From assembly GCF_017565305.1 (NCBI RefSeq), contig NZ_JAGEKP010000001.1, forward strand, positions 229,375-293,374: a stretch of DNA of 64,000 nucleotides, read 5' to 3'. The notes under the pieces are model-generated. The model did no database searches. It was not told the origin of the DNA and saw only the letters and a list, made by a program, of their open reading frames with translations. Numbering within the stretch: position 1 is the stretch's first letter; the number at the start of each line of letters is the position of its first letter. Positions 54,627 through 63,781 of the stretch are shown one piece after another. Source of the DNA: Leifsonia sp. TF02-11. GTDB taxonomy: Bacteria; Actinomycetota; Actinomycetes; Actinomycetales; Microbacteriaceae. The position numbers and the translations under genes are program-made.

Positions 54627-55628
54627 CTATTGAACCACCGCGGCCTGCCGGTCCTGAAGGCTCGATACGGCGACGTCCAGGGCGTCGGCGGGGGCCCCAC
54701 CCGCCTCCAGCGCCAGCAGCGCGGCACCGAGGATCGGCGCGGCCGTCACGACGGTGATCCTGGCCAACGGTGCCCGCTCGGCCAGGCCGCGCTCCACCCC
54801 GGCCAGCAGCCGTTCGTCGCGCGAGCCGATCACCCCTCCGCCGAGGACGACCGGCACCTCCCTGCCGAGCAGTTCCAGCCGCCGCAGCGTGGTCGCGGCG
54901 AGGATCACGATCTCCTCCGCCTGCCGGTCCACGAGAGCCTGCGCGACCGCGTCCCCGGCGCGCGACGCCGCGAGCACGGCGGGGGCGAGGCGCGACAGGT
55001 CGCTGTTGGCGATGCGCTCGAAGTGCAGCGCCTCGATGACGTCGGGGATGCCCGCCAGGCCGTACACCTCGGGGATCGCGGCGGCGAGCGTCGTGGCCGG
55101 TCCCCGGCCGTCGACCGCCCTGGCCGCGTGCCAGAGCGCCTTCTCGCCCAGGTGCCAGCCGCCGCCCCAGTCGCCGGAGGTCATCCCCAGCGACGCGTAG
55201 CGGACGACGGCGCCGTCCGCGCGCACGCCGACGCAGTTGATCCCGGTGCCGCAGACGACCGCGACCGCGTCGGACTCGCTGGTGCCGGCTCGCAGCAGCG
55301 CGAACAGGTCGTTGTCGACGACCGCGTCCGCCCAGGCGTAGCCGGCGATCCCCGCGCGGAACTCCGCGATCTCGGCGGGCAGGTCGAGCCCGGAGAGGTA
55401 GATGTTGGCGCTCGCGAGCGGCCGCGGGCCTGTCTCGACGAGCAGCCGCTCGATCAGTTCGTCCACGAGGCGGGCGGTCGCCGCCATCCCGATGAGGTGG
55501 GGGCTGGAGGTCGTGCCGCGCACGGCCGCCACGAGCGTTCCGTCGAGTTCGAGGGCGACGGCGTCGGTCTTCGATCCTCCGCCGTCGACCGCGATCACGA
55601 TCGGCGCGCCGCTTGTCGCGTCGGTCAT
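54627..55628 (-). CDS. BadF/BadG-type N-acetylglucosamine kinase-like
   Basis: 333 residues. ASKHA motifs: VIAVDGGGSKTDAVALELDG (phosphate-1), CGTGINCVGVRADGA and GGGWHLGEKALWHAARAVDG (adenosine), VVLGGGVIGSRDE near the C-terminus. It likely phosphorylates the sugar made available by the GH4 enzyme encoded next to it; GlcNAc kinase is the best-known function in this family. ATG at 55628 overlaps the GH4 stop. Confidence 0.88.
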   Translation of the reverse strand: MTDATSGAPIVIAVDGGGSKTDAVALELDGTLVAAVRGTTSSPHLIGMAATARLVDELIERLLVETGPRPLASANIYLSGLDLPAEIAEFRAGIAGYAWADAVVDNDLFALLRAGTSESDAVAVVCGTGINCVGVRADGAVVRYASLGMTSGDWGGGWHLGEKALWHAARAVDGRGPATTLAAAIPEVYGLAGIPDVIEALHFERIANSDLSRLAPAVLAASRAGDAVAQALVDRQAEEIVILAATTLRRLELLGREVPVVLGGGVIGSRDERLLAGVERGLAERAPLARITVVTAAPILGAALLALEAGGAPADALDVAVSSLQDRQAAVVQ

Positions 55629-56884
55629 CGTGCCCACGCCAGGTGCTGGTGGTTGCCCGCGATGAGCAGGTCGGTCAGCTTCTCCGCGCGGTCGTACTGC
55701 CCGACGAGCGGATGGGCGAGCATCGCCCGCACGACCCGGTCGCGACCGCCGTGGATGGCGGCGTCGAGCGCGAGCCGCTCGTATCCCGCGACGTGCCCGA
55801 TGAGCCCCGCGAGGTCGTCCGGCAGGGGAGCGACCTGCTGGGCGTGCACGCCGGACGCACCGACCGTGGCAGGGACCTCGATCACGTGGTCGTCTGGCAG
55901 GAACGGCAGCGTGCCGTCGTTGCGCAGGTTGACCACCTGCACGTCGCCGCGGTCGCTCGTCAGCGATGCGAGCAGGTCGACCGCCGCCTCCGAGTAGAAC
56001 GCGCCTCCCCGCTGGGCCAGCTGCGCCGGCTTGGTGTCGACCGACGGGTCCGCGTACAGCTCCAGGAGTTCGCGCTCGACCCGCTGCACGGCCTCCGCCC
56101 TGGTCGGGGCGTCGAGCTGCTCGCGCAGCACCTCGTCGTGGGCGTAGTAGTAGCGCAGGTAATAGCTCGGCACGTTCCCGAGCAGCCGGATCAGGGAGGC
56201 CGGCAGTTCGATCTCCTCGGCGAGCTGGGGCAGGCGGGAGGCGAGCAGCTCGGGGAGGACGTCGCGTCCGCCGACGGTGACCGACCGCTCCCAGGTCAGG
56301 TGGTTGAGGCCGACGTGGCCGAGCCCGACCTCCGCCGGTGCCACGTCGAGCAGCGCGGCGAACCGGCGCTGGAAGCCGATCGCCACGTTGCAGAGCCCGA
56401 CCGCCCTGTGCCCCTCCTGCAGCAGCGCGCGCGTGACGATGCCGACCGGGTTGGTGAAGTCGACGATCCAGGCGTCCGGCTTGGCGTGCTTGCGGATGAC
56501 CTCCGCCACGGACAGCACGACGGGGACGGTCCGCAGCGCCTTGGCGAAGCCGCCGGGCCCCGTGGTCTCCTGGCCGATGCAGCCGCACTCGTGCGGGAAG
56601 GTCTCGTCGCCGTGCCGGGCGGCCTGGCCGCCGACGCGCAGCTGGATGAGCACGGCGTCGGCGTCGGCGACGCCGGCGACCAGGTCGGAGGTCGGAACGA
56701 TGCGGCCGGGGTGGCCGGCGGCGCGGAACATGCGCTCGCTGACACCGCCGACCAGCCGGAGCCGCTCCGGATCGGTGTCGACGAGCCAGAGCTCCTCGAT
56801 CGGCAGCAGCTCGCGCAGCCGCGCGAATCCGTCCACGAGTTCGGGGGTGTAGGTGGATCCTCCGCCTACGACAGCCAGTTTCAC
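55625..56884 (-). CDS. Family 4 glycosidase (6-phospho-beta-glucosidase type)
   Basis: 419 residues. NAD-binding VVGGGSTYTPELVDG; typical GH4 sequence DFTNPVGIVTRA; Cys165 (GLCNVA) and His195 (GLNHLTW) are the metal ligands of GH4. GH4 enzymes use NAD and Mn to cleave phosphorylated glycosides, usually 6-phospho-beta-glucosides. Its partner ABC importer (not PTS) means the phosphate must come from the adjacent kinase if that order applies. Coupled to the kinase by ATGA. Confidence 0.92.
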   Translation of the reverse strand: MKLAVVGGGSTYTPELVDGFARLRELLPIEELWLVDTDPERLRLVGGVSERMFRAAGHPGRIVPTSDLVAGVADADAVLIQLRVGGQAARHGDETFPHECGCIGQETTGPGGFAKALRTVPVVLSVAEVIRKHAKPDAWIVDFTNPVGIVTRALLQEGHRAVGLCNVAIGFQRRFAALLDVAPAEVGLGHVGLNHLTWERSVTVGGRDVLPELLASRLPQLAEEIELPASLIRLLGNVPSYYLRYYYAHDEVLREQLDAPTRAEAVQRVERELLELYADPSVDTKPAQLAQRGGAFYSEAAVDLLASLTSDRGDVQVVNLRNDGTLPFLPDDHVIEVPATVGASGVHAQQVAPLPDDLAGLIGHVAGYERLALDAAIHGGRDRVVRAMLAHPLVGQYDRAEKLTDLLIAGNHQHLAWAR

Positions 56885-56887
56885 GCG

Positions 56888-57793
56888 TTATCCCTTCACG
56901 CCGGTGAGTGTGATGCCCTCCACGAAGACGCGTTGGGCGAAGAAGAAGATGATGACGACGGGGACGGTGACGAGCATCGTCATCGCCATGGTGAGTCCCC
57001 AGTCGGTGCCGTGCACGCCGCGGAACGACGCCAGTCCGTAGGCGACCGGCCACGATGCCGGGTTCTCCGAGGTGTAGAGCAGCGGGCCGTAGTAGTCGTT
57101 CCACGAGTTGAAGAACATGAAGATCGCCGTCGCCGCGATGCCGGGCTTCGCCATCGGGAGGACGACCCGCCACAGGACGCCGAACTCGCCGTTCCCGTCG
57201 ATCCGCGCGGCGTCCGAATACTCCGTCGGGATCGTGAGGAAGAACTGGCGCAGCAGGAAGATCGAGAACGCGTCCCCAAGCAGGTTGGGCAGGATCAGCG
57301 GCCACAGGGTGCCGGTGAGGCCGAGTTGCGACCACATCACGTAGATCGGGATGGCCGTCACCTGCGGAGGAAGCAGCATGGCCACGATGATCGCCGTGAA
57401 CAGAATCCCGGATCCGCGGAACCGGATCTTGGCGAGCGCGTACGCGGCGGGCACCGACGAGATCAGCATGAAGGCCGTGGCCAGGATCGCGTACATCGCC
57501 GAGTTGGCGAACCACTGGGCGAGGGGCACCGTCGTGAACACGGTGACGTAGTTCTGCCAGACGAACGGCTGCGGCCACAGGGAGGCCGTGAGCGTTTGCG
57601 AGCTCGACATCACCGAGGTCAGGAAGACGAACACGACGGGCGAGACGAACAGCACGGCGAGCACGATGAGCACGGCGTGCTCGGCGATCCAGCCGAGGAC
57701 GCGCCTGGTGCGCAACGAGCGCGGAGTGCGGATCTTCCGCTGCGGAGCGGCGGGGGAGGCCGGCGCTTTCGGGGTGAGGGTAGCGGACGTCAT
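56888..57793 (-). CDS. Carbohydrate ABC transporter permease (MalG-type)
   Basis: 301 residues with six membrane helices and EAA loop IPTEYSDAARIDGNGEFGVL. ATG at 57793 overlaps the upstream permease stop. Next to the GH4 gene with a 3-bp gap. Confidence 0.93.
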   Translation of the reverse strand: MTSATLTPKAPASPAAPQRKIRTPRSLRTRRVLGWIAEHAVLIVLAVLFVSPVVFVFLTSVMSSSQTLTASLWPQPFVWQNYVTVFTTVPLAQWFANSAMYAILATAFMLISSVPAAYALAKIRFRGSGILFTAIIVAMLLPPQVTAIPIYVMWSQLGLTGTLWPLILPNLLGDAFSIFLLRQFFLTIPTEYSDAARIDGNGEFGVLWRVVLPMAKPGIAATAIFMFFNSWNDYYGPLLYTSENPASWPVAYGLASFRGVHGTDWGLTMAMTMLVTVPVVIIFFFAQRVFVEGITLTGVKG

Positions 57794-58773
57794 TGCGCGC
57801 CTTCCGGGGTGAACGCCTTGAACCGGCGCAGGAGCAGGAGCAGGATGATCGCCGCGACGACGAACAGGAGCACGGCCAGCGCCGAGGCGTAGCCCAGCTG
57901 GTACGTCCCGAAGCCGCGGACGTACAGCCACTGCGTGTAGGTGAGCAGGGAGTTGTCGGGGTAGCCGAGGGTGCTGCCGATCCCTTCGCCGACCACGGCT
58001 TTGCCGCTGGCGACCGAGGAGGCGACCGCGGCCTCCGTGAAGTACTGGATGGCTGCGATGACGCCGGTGACGGCCGCGAACAGGAGCACGGGCGCGACGC
58101 TCGGCAGGGTGACGTAGCGCACCTTCTGAACGCCGTTGGCGCCGTCGAGGGAGGCCGCCTCGTACTGTTCACGCGGCACGTCGAGGAGGGCGGCGAGGAA
58201 GATGATCATGATGTCGCCCATCACCCAGATGCCGAGCAGGACGAGCGACGGCTTCGACCACGCCGGGTCGTTGAACCAGAGCGGGCCCTTGATCCCGAAC
58301 CAGGCCAGCACCTGGTTCACCGGTCCTGTCCCCGGGTTGAAGAGGAACACGAACGCCACGACGCTCGCGACCGGCGGCACGAGGGCCGGCAGGTAGAAGA
58401 TCGTCCGCCAGACGCCGGAGGCGCGGCGGGCACGGGCGAGGAGCCCGGCGACGACAAGGGCGAAACCGGTTTTCACCGGCACCCAGATCACGACGAACCA
58501 GAGCGTGTTGAGCGTCGCGGTCCAGACGTTGGGGTCCTGGGTGAAGAGGTACTCGTAGTTGCGGAGGCCGATCCACTCGGGCGGCGAGATCAGGTCGAAC
58601 CGGGTGAACGAGTAGTAGACGGAGGCGATGAGCGGGTAGACGAAGAAGATCGCCAGCCCGAGCAGTGCGGGCGCGAGCAGCGCGAGCGTCACCAGATTGC
58701 GGCGCCGCCGGTAGCGGGAGGGCCGCGCGGGGCGGGCGGTCGCCCGCCCCGCGCTGTGTGCCGTCGTCGTCAC
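57790..58773 (-). CDS. Sugar ABC transporter permease (MalF-type)
   Basis: 327 residues with six membrane helices; EAA loop VPREQYEAASLDGANGVQKV. GTG start at 58773, 4 bp after the stop of the binding protein. As in the first sugar operon, no ATPase gene is present. Confidence 0.93.
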   Translation of the reverse strand: MTTTAHSAGRATARPARPSRYRRRRNLVTLALLAPALLGLAIFFVYPLIASVYYSFTRFDLISPPEWIGLRNYEYLFTQDPNVWTATLNTLWFVVIWVPVKTGFALVVAGLLARARRASGVWRTIFYLPALVPPVASVVAFVFLFNPGTGPVNQVLAWFGIKGPLWFNDPAWSKPSLVLLGIWVMGDIMIIFLAALLDVPREQYEAASLDGANGVQKVRYVTLPSVAPVLLFAAVTGVIAAIQYFTEAAVASSVASGKAVVGEGIGSTLGYPDNSLLTYTQWLYVRGFGTYQLGYASALAVLLFVVAAIILLLLLRRFKAFTPEGAQ

Positions 58774-58777
58774 GAGG

Positions 58778-60109
58778 TCACGGGCCCTTCGAGAGGGCGA
58801 GGGCGTCGTTGATCTGCTTGTCGACCGACTTGAGGCCGGCGTCGATGTCGCCGCCCTGGCTCTGGTACTTGTTCCACCAGTCCTGGAAGGTGTTCTGGTA
58901 GCCGGCGCCGAGCGGGCTCGCCGGCGTGGTCATGACGTTCTTGTTCGACGAGATGTCGAGGAACGTCTTGAACTGCGGGGAGACCTGCAGGTCGGGGGAG
59001 GCGAGCGCGTCCTTCGTGGTCGGGACGTTCTTCAGGCCGTTGGCCAGCTTGACGACCGCTCCCGTGTCGGTGGTGAGGTACTTCAGCAGCGCCCAGGCGA
59101 GCTCCGGGTGCTGGGAGCCCTTGGAGATGCCGATGATGTTGCCGGTGATGTAGCCGCCGCCGTACAGGTCGGTGTGGTCGTCGGCCGTCGGGAACGGCGC
59201 TGTGCCGTAGTCGAGGTCCTTGGCCTGGTCGGCGATGAAGGCCGTGCGGTACTCGCCGTCCATGTTCATCGCGACCTGGCCGGTCTGGAACGCGTTGTCC
59301 GCCGAGAACTCCTGGCCGAGGCCGGAGGTGAAGGCGTTGAGCTTGTCCCAGCCGATCTTGTCGACGTAGGCCTTCTGCCACTCGATGAGCTCCTTCCAGC
59401 CGGGGGAGGAGGAGATCGCGCTGGTGCCGTCGGCCTTCAGCCATTCGGCGCCGGCGGCGGGACCGTAGTGGGCGGCCGAGTTCTCGTACCAGCCCATGGT
59501 CGGGTTGAAGCCGAGTGACTTGATGGAGCCGTCAGGGTTGAAGGTGGTGAGCTTGTCGGCCATCGACTCCAGCTCGCTCAGCGTCTTGGGCGGCTCGGTG
59601 TACCCGGCGGCCTGCAGCAGTTTCTTGTTGTAGTAGAGGCCGTAGACGTCGGCGAGCATCGGCATCGCGCAGCGGTTGCCCTTGAACTCCGTGTACGACT
59701 TCACGGTGTCGCTGAACTGGCTCATGTCGACCTTGTCGCGCTCGATCACCTTGTTGAGCGACCGGAAGGCGCCGTTCGAGCAGAAGTTGCCGACGATGTC
59801 GGTCGAGTACGAGAGCCCGACGTCGACCTTGCTGCCGGTGGCGATCGCCTTCTGCAGCTTCTCGTCGTCCTGGCCGGAGTGCACGTCGACCTTGACCTTG
59901 GGGTACTTCTTCTCGAAGTCGTCGACGACCGACTGGATGACCTTGGCCTCCCGGTCGGAGAAGAAGTGCCAGAACGACACGGTCCCCGACAGGTCTGACG
60001 GCGTGCTGTCCTGGAACGACGTTCCGGAGGATCCTCCGGAGCAGCCGGCCAGGGTGAGTGCAGCGGCCGCGGCGACCGCGGCGGCTGCGATGAGGTGACG
60101 ATGTTTCAC
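58778..60109 (-). CDS. Extracellular sugar-binding lipoprotein of ABC importer
   Basis: 443 residues. Lipoprotein signal MKHRHLIAAAAVAAAAALTLAGC with Cys23 as the acylated residue, then a Ser/Gly linker. Family 1 solute-binding protein; the ligand is unknown but the GH4 and kinase genes behind it suggest a disaccharide or glycoside. GTG start at 60109 follows AGGA. First structural gene after the ROK regulator. Confidence 0.91.
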   Translation of the reverse strand: MKHRHLIAAAAVAAAAALTLAGCSGGSSGTSFQDSTPSDLSGTVSFWHFFSDREAKVIQSVVDDFEKKYPKVKVDVHSGQDDEKLQKAIATGSKVDVGLSYSTDIVGNFCSNGAFRSLNKVIERDKVDMSQFSDTVKSYTEFKGNRCAMPMLADVYGLYYNKKLLQAAGYTEPPKTLSELESMADKLTTFNPDGSIKSLGFNPTMGWYENSAAHYGPAAGAEWLKADGTSAISSSPGWKELIEWQKAYVDKIGWDKLNAFTSGLGQEFSADNAFQTGQVAMNMDGEYRTAFIADQAKDLDYGTAPFPTADDHTDLYGGGYITGNIIGISKGSQHPELAWALLKYLTTDTGAVVKLANGLKNVPTTKDALASPDLQVSPQFKTFLDISSNKNVMTTPASPLGAGYQNTFQDWWNKYQSQGGDIDAGLKSVDKQINDALALSKGP

Positions 60110-60178
60110 GGGTGGTTCCTCACTGATCCTTCTCGTGATTTCAGGTGGACGGTGTGGTGCTGAGGTGTCGGCCGTCAC

Positions 60179-61342
60179 TCAGACGGCGATGCGCGACACT
60201 TCGTCGAAGAGCGCCTCGCGCACCTCGCCGAGGAGGTGCTCGCGTGCGCCGCGGAGGACAGGGTTGCTGGGGACGCCGGTGGCGACGACGGCGCGTTCGC
60301 CCCAGTCGGCGCGCAGCTCGGCTGTGACGAGCTCGGCGAGCCGGGCGCCGAAGGCGGCTCCGGTGGGGCCGCCGAGCACGACGAGCTCCGGGTCGAGAAG
60401 CGCGAGCACAGGCACGACGCCGACCGCGACCCGCTGGGCGAGCTCGGCGACGAGCAGCTCGATCGCCGCCTCGTCGCCGCGCAGGTCGTCGGTCAGGCCG
60501 TGGCGTGCCGCCAGTGCGGCGACGGCCGGCCCACCGATCAGGTCTTGGAGGTCGCCGGCGTCCGGGTCGAGACCGGCGGCCGAACGGGGGATCGGGAGGT
60601 AGCCGATCTCGCCGGCGCCGCCGGAGGCTCCGCGGTGCACGGCGCCGGTCTGGTCGACGGCGAGGCCGAGGCCGTCGCCCATCCAGAGCAGGGCGAAGCC
60701 GGCGGTGTCTGCGCCGGCGCCCTCCGTGCGCTCGGCCACCGCGGCGAGGTTCACGTCGTTGTCGATGAGCACCGCGATGCCGAGGGCGTCCTCGAGCCGG
60801 CGGCGGATGCCGCGCTCGGTCCAGCCGGGGAGCGTCTCGATGTAGGTGAGTTCGTCGGTCCGAGGGTCGAGCGCGCCCTGAACGCCGACGCAGACCGCGC
60901 GGACCCGCGCCGCGTCGACGTCCGCGGCGGCGCACGCGGCCTCGATCGCGAGGCGGAGGTCGGCCTCCGGGGTGCGGGCGGGCCGGGGAGGCAGGGCGAG
61001 CGGGGTCACGGCGATGGGGTGCTCCGCTCCGCCGGCGTCGACGACGGTCGACCGCAGCGACACGGCGTCGATGTCGACCGCGACGCCCAGCATCCGATCG
61101 GTGCGCACGGCATAGCCCGCGGCGTTCGGTCCGCGACCGGCGGAGACCTCGCCGACGACGTGGATGAGACCGGCCGTCTCGAGCCGCGACACCATCTGCG
61201 CCGCGGTGGGCTTGGAGAGCCCGGAGAGCTCGCCGATGCGGGTGCGCGTGAGCACGCCGTGCTCGAGCAGCAGCGCGAGCGCCGTGCGGTCGTTGGTCTC
61301 GCGGAGCCACCCCGGGGTGCCCCGGACGGGTCGGTCGGCCAT
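60179..61342 (-). CDS. ROK family transcriptional repressor
   Basis: 387 residues. N-terminal winged helix (LALLLEHGVLTRTRIGELSGLSKPTAAQMVSRLETAGL), then ROK kinase-like domain with AVCVGVQGALDP, IAVLIDNDVNLAAVAE, WMGDGLGLAVDQTG and GGAGEIGYLPI. It responds to a sugar or sugar phosphate. ATG at 61342 chosen because GAGGGG lies at good spacing; ATG at 61348 is also possible. The palindrome TCTTTATAGTAAAGA is 52 bp upstream. It probably represses its own gene and the downstream ABC-GH4 operon. Confidence 0.9.
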   Translation of the reverse strand: MADRPVRGTPGWLRETNDRTALALLLEHGVLTRTRIGELSGLSKPTAAQMVSRLETAGLIHVVGEVSAGRGPNAAGYAVRTDRMLGVAVDIDAVSLRSTVVDAGGAEHPIAVTPLALPPRPARTPEADLRLAIEAACAAADVDAARVRAVCVGVQGALDPRTDELTYIETLPGWTERGIRRRLEDALGIAVLIDNDVNLAAVAERTEGAGADTAGFALLWMGDGLGLAVDQTGAVHRGASGGAGEIGYLPIPRSAAGLDPDAGDLQDLIGGPAVAALAARHGLTDDLRGDEAAIELLVAELAQRVAVGVVPVLALLDPELVVLGGPTGAAFGARLAELVTAELRADWGERAVVATGVPSNPVLRGAREHLLGEVREALFDEVSRIAV

Positions 61343-61393
61343 TGTCATCCCCTCGTCGGAACGATGTCGTGGGCCGAATGTATCAGGAAAGTT

Positions 61394-61408
61394 TCTTTAT
61401 AGTAAAGA
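61394..61408. promoter_or_regulatory. ROK-type operator palindrome
   Basis: TCTTTATAGTAAAGA, a 6-bp inverted repeat with 3-bp centre, in an AT-rich stretch 52 bp before the ROK gene. ROK repressors bind such TTTA-type palindromes, so this is the likely autoregulatory site and promoter region. Confidence 0.7.
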
Positions 61409-61449
61409 GGTCGACGAAAACGAGACCGGACCGTGACGCGGAGAGCCGC

Positions 61450-62445
61450 TCAGACGACCGTGCGCGCGTGCTCCACGAGGCGGTCGAACGCCGCGTCGAG
61501 GTCGGGGTCCAGCTGCTGCCGCGACGCGTCCGCCAGGTACCAGTCGACGATCTCGCCCGCGCCGTGGGCGAACGCCACGCGCGCCTCGTACTCCGGCACG
61601 AGCGCCTTCACCTTGGCGTTGTCGAAGTGCATGGAGTGTGCTTTGTCTCCCAGCAGGCCGGGGCCGAGGTCGGGGAGGGCTGCGGCGATCGTCTCACTCG
61701 CCACGTGCACCAGCTCCGCCTCGACGCCCAGGGCCTCCGCGAGGTAGCAGTAGATCTGGTCCCACGTCGGAGCCTCGTCCGAGGTGATGTGGAAGGAGTC
61801 GCCAACGGCCTCCGGACGGCCGAGCAGCCCCACGAACGCGACGGCGAAATCGGTGTTGTGGGTGATCGTCCACCGGCTGGTGCCGTCGCCGTGCACCACC
61901 ACGGGGGCGCCGCGACGCATCCGCGCGAGATCGGTCCAGTGCCCGGTGGTCGGGATCATGGTGCGGTCGTAGGTGTGGGAGGGGCGCACGATCGTGATCG
62001 GGAAGCCGCGGTCGCGGTAGGCCTCCACCAGGAGGTCTTCGCACGCGATCTTGTCGCGGGAGTACTGCCAGAACGGGTTGCGCAGCGGAGTCGACTCGAT
62101 CACCGGCATCCGCGCGGGCGGCGTCTGGTAGGCGGAGGCCGACGAGATGAAGACGAACTGCCCCACCCGGCCCTCGAACAGGTCGAAGTCGGTGCGGATG
62201 TGCTCCGGCGTGAAGGCGAGGAACTCCGCTGCCACGTCGAAGCTGCGCTCACCGAGCACGGCGTGCACGCTCTCGGGGTCGCGGATGTCCGCGTGCAGCA
62301 CCTCCACACCCTCGGGGAGGGGACGGAGGGCGCTGTTCCCTCGATTGACGACCGTGACCTCGTGGCCCTTGTCGAGGGCCCTGGCGACGCACGCGGAGCT
62401 GATGACCCCCGTGCCGCCGATGAAGAGTGTCCGTGTCGCTGTCAT
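61450..62445 (-). CDS. NAD-dependent epimerase/dehydratase
   Basis: 331 residues. Rossmann motif TLFIGGTGVISSACVARAL; HADIRDPESV; ISSASAYQTP with YSRDK as the YxxxK. It resembles plant CSP41-like or sugar nucleotide epimerases. ATG at 62445 used. Convergent/next to the ROK gene, but not clearly part of its operon. Confidence 0.85.
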   Translation of the reverse strand: MTATRTLFIGGTGVISSACVARALDKGHEVTVVNRGNSALRPLPEGVEVLHADIRDPESVHAVLGERSFDVAAEFLAFTPEHIRTDFDLFEGRVGQFVFISSASAYQTPPARMPVIESTPLRNPFWQYSRDKIACEDLLVEAYRDRGFPITIVRPSHTYDRTMIPTTGHWTDLARMRRGAPVVVHGDGTSRWTITHNTDFAVAFVGLLGRPEAVGDSFHITSDEAPTWDQIYCYLAEALGVEAELVHVASETIAAALPDLGPGLLGDKAHSMHFDNAKVKALVPEYEARVAFAHGAGEIVDWYLADASRQQLDPDLDAAFDRLVEHARTVV

Positions 62446-62608
62446 GCTCGCTCCTCGCGTCATCGCCGGGTCTCGCCGGAGCCCGAATTCCCCCTGGCCC
62501 CAGAAGACTCAGACTAACGCGGTCAGGGCCGTGAGGTTAAGGTCCCGGAAAGCCCCGCGTACAGTGCAGGTCGTCCGATCCAGCCAGCCGGGAAGGAACC
62601 GCTCCGAC

Positions 62609-63781
62609 GTGTCCCTGCACAGCCTCCCCTCGCTCGTCATCGCGTGCCTGATCGCGGTCGTCGTCGCCATCGTGGTGACCGCGATCGTCGGTCTGGCTCT
62701 GCGGGTGGCAGGGCGCCACCGTGCGTGGCCCGGGCTCCTGGTGCGGCGCGCGCGTGTGCCGTTCCGGTTGCTCCTGGGCGTCGTGGTGCTGTGGATAGCC
62801 GTCGCGCTGACGCTCCCGCCGGAGGTGACGCGCGACTGGGTGGAGGTCGTCAACCACACCTTCCTCATCCTCACCATCGCCGCCGGGACGTGGTTCTGCG
62901 CGGCGCTGCTCGTCTTCGTCGAGGACCTCGGTCTCGTCCGCTATCGCGTCGATGTTCCGGACAACCGCTACGCCCGGCGGGTCAGGACGCAGGTGCTGGT
63001 GCTGCGGAGGCTGACCGTGGTGGCGGCGGTCGTCATCGGGCTGGCCGCGATCCTGCTGACCTTCCCCGTGCTTCAGGCCGCCGGGGCCAGCCTGCTGGCA
63101 TCGGCGGGGATCATCGGGGTCATCGCCGGGGTCGCGGCGCAGTCCAGCCTGGCCAACCTGTTCGCGGGCATCCAGTTGGCCTTCAGCGACGCGATCCGGA
63201 TCGACGACGTCGTGGTGGTGGAGCAGCAGTGGGGCACGATCGAAGAGATCACGCTCAGCTACGTGGTGGTGCACATCTGGGACGATCGGCGCCTGGTGCT
63301 GCCCTCGACCGCCTTCACGACCAAGCCGTTCGAGAACTGGACGCGCCAGCACAGCGAACTGCTCGGCGCGGTGGAGTTCGACCTCGACTGGCGGGTGTCG
63401 CCGTCGGGGATGCGTGCCGAGCTGAACCGCATCCTTGCGGCGACCGATCTGTGGGACGGCCGCACAGGCGTCCTCCAGGTCACGGACGCGACGCAGGGCT
63501 GGGTGCGGGTGCGCGTGCTGGTGACCGGCAGGGACGCGCCGACCCTGTTCGACCTCCGCTGCCATGTGCGCGAGCGGCTCATCGACTGGCTGCAGCGCTA
63601 CTCGGACGCGTCGCTCCCGCGCCAGCGCGTGGAGGTGGTCGATCCTCCCGACCAGCAGGTCCCGAGCGCCCGCGCGCGCAGCGCCGCGGACGGCGAGGGC
63701 CGCCTCTTCGGCGGATCCCCCGAGAACGACCAGCGCGCCTCCCAGTTCACCGACGCCATCCCCACCGTCGATCACCCCTAG
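62609..63781 (+). CDS. MscS-type mechanosensitive ion channel
   Basis: 390 residues. N-terminal helix (LVIACLIAVVVAIVVTAIVGLAL), two more helices, and the pore helix AAGASLLASAGIIGVIAGVAAQSSLANLFAGI typical of MscS. Followed by the beta domain (DDVVVVEQQWGTIEEITLSYVVV). It releases ions during osmotic downshift. Long acidic C-terminal tail. GTG at 62609. The TAG stop lies at the exact left edge of the IS5-like element. Confidence 0.9.
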   Translation: MSLHSLPSLVIACLIAVVVAIVVTAIVGLALRVAGRHRAWPGLLVRRARVPFRLLLGVVVLWIAVALTLPPEVTRDWVEVVNHTFLILTIAAGTWFCAALLVFVEDLGLVRYRVDVPDNRYARRVRTQVLVLRRLTVVAAVVIGLAAILLTFPVLQAAGASLLASAGIIGVIAGVAAQSSLANLFAGIQLAFSDAIRIDDVVVVEQQWGTIEEITLSYVVVHIWDDRRLVLPSTAFTTKPFENWTRQHSELLGAVEFDLDWRVSPSGMRAELNRILAATDLWDGRTGVLQVTDATQGWVRVRVLVTGRDAPTLFDLRCHVRERLIDWLQRYSDASLPRQRVEVVDPPDQQVPSARARSAADGEGRLFGGSPENDQRASQFTDAIPTVDHP

